Assembly (NCBI GenBank): GCA_031371615.1
Contig: JANMJY010000061.1
Coordinates: forward strand, 1-12,562
DNA from: Gaiellasilicea sp031371615
Lineage (GTDB): Bacteria > Actinomycetota > Thermoleophilia > Gaiellales > Gaiellaceae
Direction of reading: 5' to 3'
Length of the DNA stretch: 12,562 bases
The notes beneath the pieces are model-generated. The model was not told the origin of the DNA, did no database searches, and worked only from the letters and a program-made list of their open reading frames with translations. The position numbers and the translations under genes were made by a program. Positions 12,065 through 12,562 of this stretch are shown piece after piece (positions within the stretch are counted from its first letter, which is position 1; every line of letters begins with the position of its first letter).

Positions 12065-12562
12065 CTAAAAGACGGGCGTCTCTCGCCAGACGCCCCAGAC
12101 CTCGCGCCAAGCGTCGCAGATCTCGCCCATGGTGACGTAGTCGCGGGCGGCGTCGAGGATCAGTGGCATCAGATTGACGTCGTCTCGCGCCGCTGCCCGC
12201 TTCAGCTCCGCCAGGCGCGCCTCGACAACTGCGGACTCGCGCCGGCCCTTCAGCGCCTTGACACGTCCGATCTGCTTGCCCTCCAGGGAGGCGTCGATCT
12301 TGAGGATCTCGAGCGGCGTCTCGTCCTCCAGCACGTAGCGGTTGACGCCGACTACGACCCGCTCGCCCCGCTCCACTTCCTCCTGGTAGCGAAACGCCGC
12401 GTCTGCTATCTCTCTTTGCGGAAAGTTCTGTTTGATCGCCTCGACCATCCCGCCCAGCTGCTCGATCCGCTCGAAGTACTCGTACGCCTGCGCCTCGATC
12501 TTGTTCGTCAAATCCTCCAGGTAGTAGGACCCCCCGAGCGGGTCGATCGTGTTCACGACCCC
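12065..12562 (-). CDS. Methylmalonyl-CoA-type mutase, large (catalytic) subunit, partial
   Basis: This is the C-terminal 165 residues of a B12-dependent acyl-CoA mutase large subunit; the start is beyond the right edge of the window. VVNTIDPLGGSYYLEDLTNKIE at the truncated end is a strongly conserved segment of the substrate-binding barrel. QNFPQREIADAAFRYQEEVE, VVVGVNRY and the terminal WREVWGVWRETPVF are typical of the C-terminal part. The protein ends there without a cobalamin-binding domain, so this is the split form in which that domain is a separate polypeptide, encoded at 10567-10974. Together they should isomerise methylmalonyl-CoA or a related acyl-CoA, linking propionate, valine and odd-chain fat breakdown to the TCA cycle. 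Nothing in the visible part looks damaged. Confidence 0.95.
   Translation of the reverse strand, partial: GVVNTIDPLGGSYYLEDLTNKIEAQAYEYFERIEQLGGMVEAIKQNFPQREIADAAFRYQEEVERGERVVVGVNRYVLEDETPLEILKIDASLEGKQIGRVKALKGRRESAVVEARLAELKRAAARDDVNLMPLILDAARDYVTMGEICDAWREVWGVWRETPVF

Noticed and set aside
1..12562. CRISPR array, tRNA, rRNA, riboswitch, toxin-antitoxin or phage-defence locus
   Set aside because: I looked for regular spaced repeats, RNA-gene-like segments and small paired genes and saw none; every gene except the transposase, the DUF4389 protein and the remnant fits ordinary metabolism or housekeeping.

Overview
The window is GC-rich, densely packed bacterial chromosome. Gene content and style suggest a high-GC actinobacterium, probably class Thermoleophilia. 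That assignment is my inference from protein style, the rpmE-DUF1385 pairing and TAnnnT-type promoters; I ran no search.

Layout. (1) Positions 1-590: a GC-rich palindromic leader and a Y1/REP-type (IS200-like) transposase reading frame that has lost its natural stop and runs on, antisense, through its neighbours. (2) Positions 3545 to 584, minus strand: a tight five-gene operon of PLP threonine/serine ammonia-lyase, ribosomal protein L31 (rpmE), a YqhQ/DUF1385 membrane protein and two tandem OsmC-like peroxiredoxins. (3) Positions 3569-6012, plus strand: a membrane protein built of four DUF4389-like repeats, then an M48 zinc metalloprotease that appears to start at a CTG codon overlapping the previous stop. 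(4) Positions 9444 to 6005, minus strand: etfB, etfA and ETF:quinone oxidoreductase, which pass electrons from acyl-CoA dehydrogenases to the quinone pool. (5) Positions 9576-10466, plus strand: a secreted M23 (LytM) peptidase, followed by hairpin terminators. (6) Positions 10567-10974, minus strand: the free-standing cobalamin-binding subunit of a methylmalonyl-CoA-type mutase. (7) Positions 10989-11708, plus strand: an MBL-fold hydrolase. (8) Positions 11705-12054, minus strand: a frameshifted membrane-protein remnant. (9) Positions 12065-12562, minus strand: the C-terminal part of the mutase large subunit, cut by the window edge.

How the genes fit together. The metabolic genes suit catabolism of amino acids and odd-chain or branched-chain acyl-CoA. 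Threonine deamination gives 2-oxobutyrate and hence propionyl-CoA, the B12 mutase handles methylmalonyl-CoA, and ETF plus ETF-QO re-oxidise acyl-CoA dehydrogenases. OsmC proteins would detoxify organic hydroperoxides. This link is inferred from proximity and family knowledge.

The most notable points are: a probable 23-bp bidirectional promoter with overlapping antiparallel -10 boxes; a recurring TAnnnT-to-start spacing that suggests leaderless mRNAs; an ETF-QO lacking one of its four Fe-S cysteines; the CTG start of the M48 protease; the stop-lost transposase abutting osmC; and the split mutase interrupted by an opposite-strand gene and a decaying gene. I found no CRISPR array, tRNA, rRNA, recognisable riboswitch or clear new multi-gene defence-type system. 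No gene-free stretch exceeds about 160 bases apart from the remnant region at 11709-12064.
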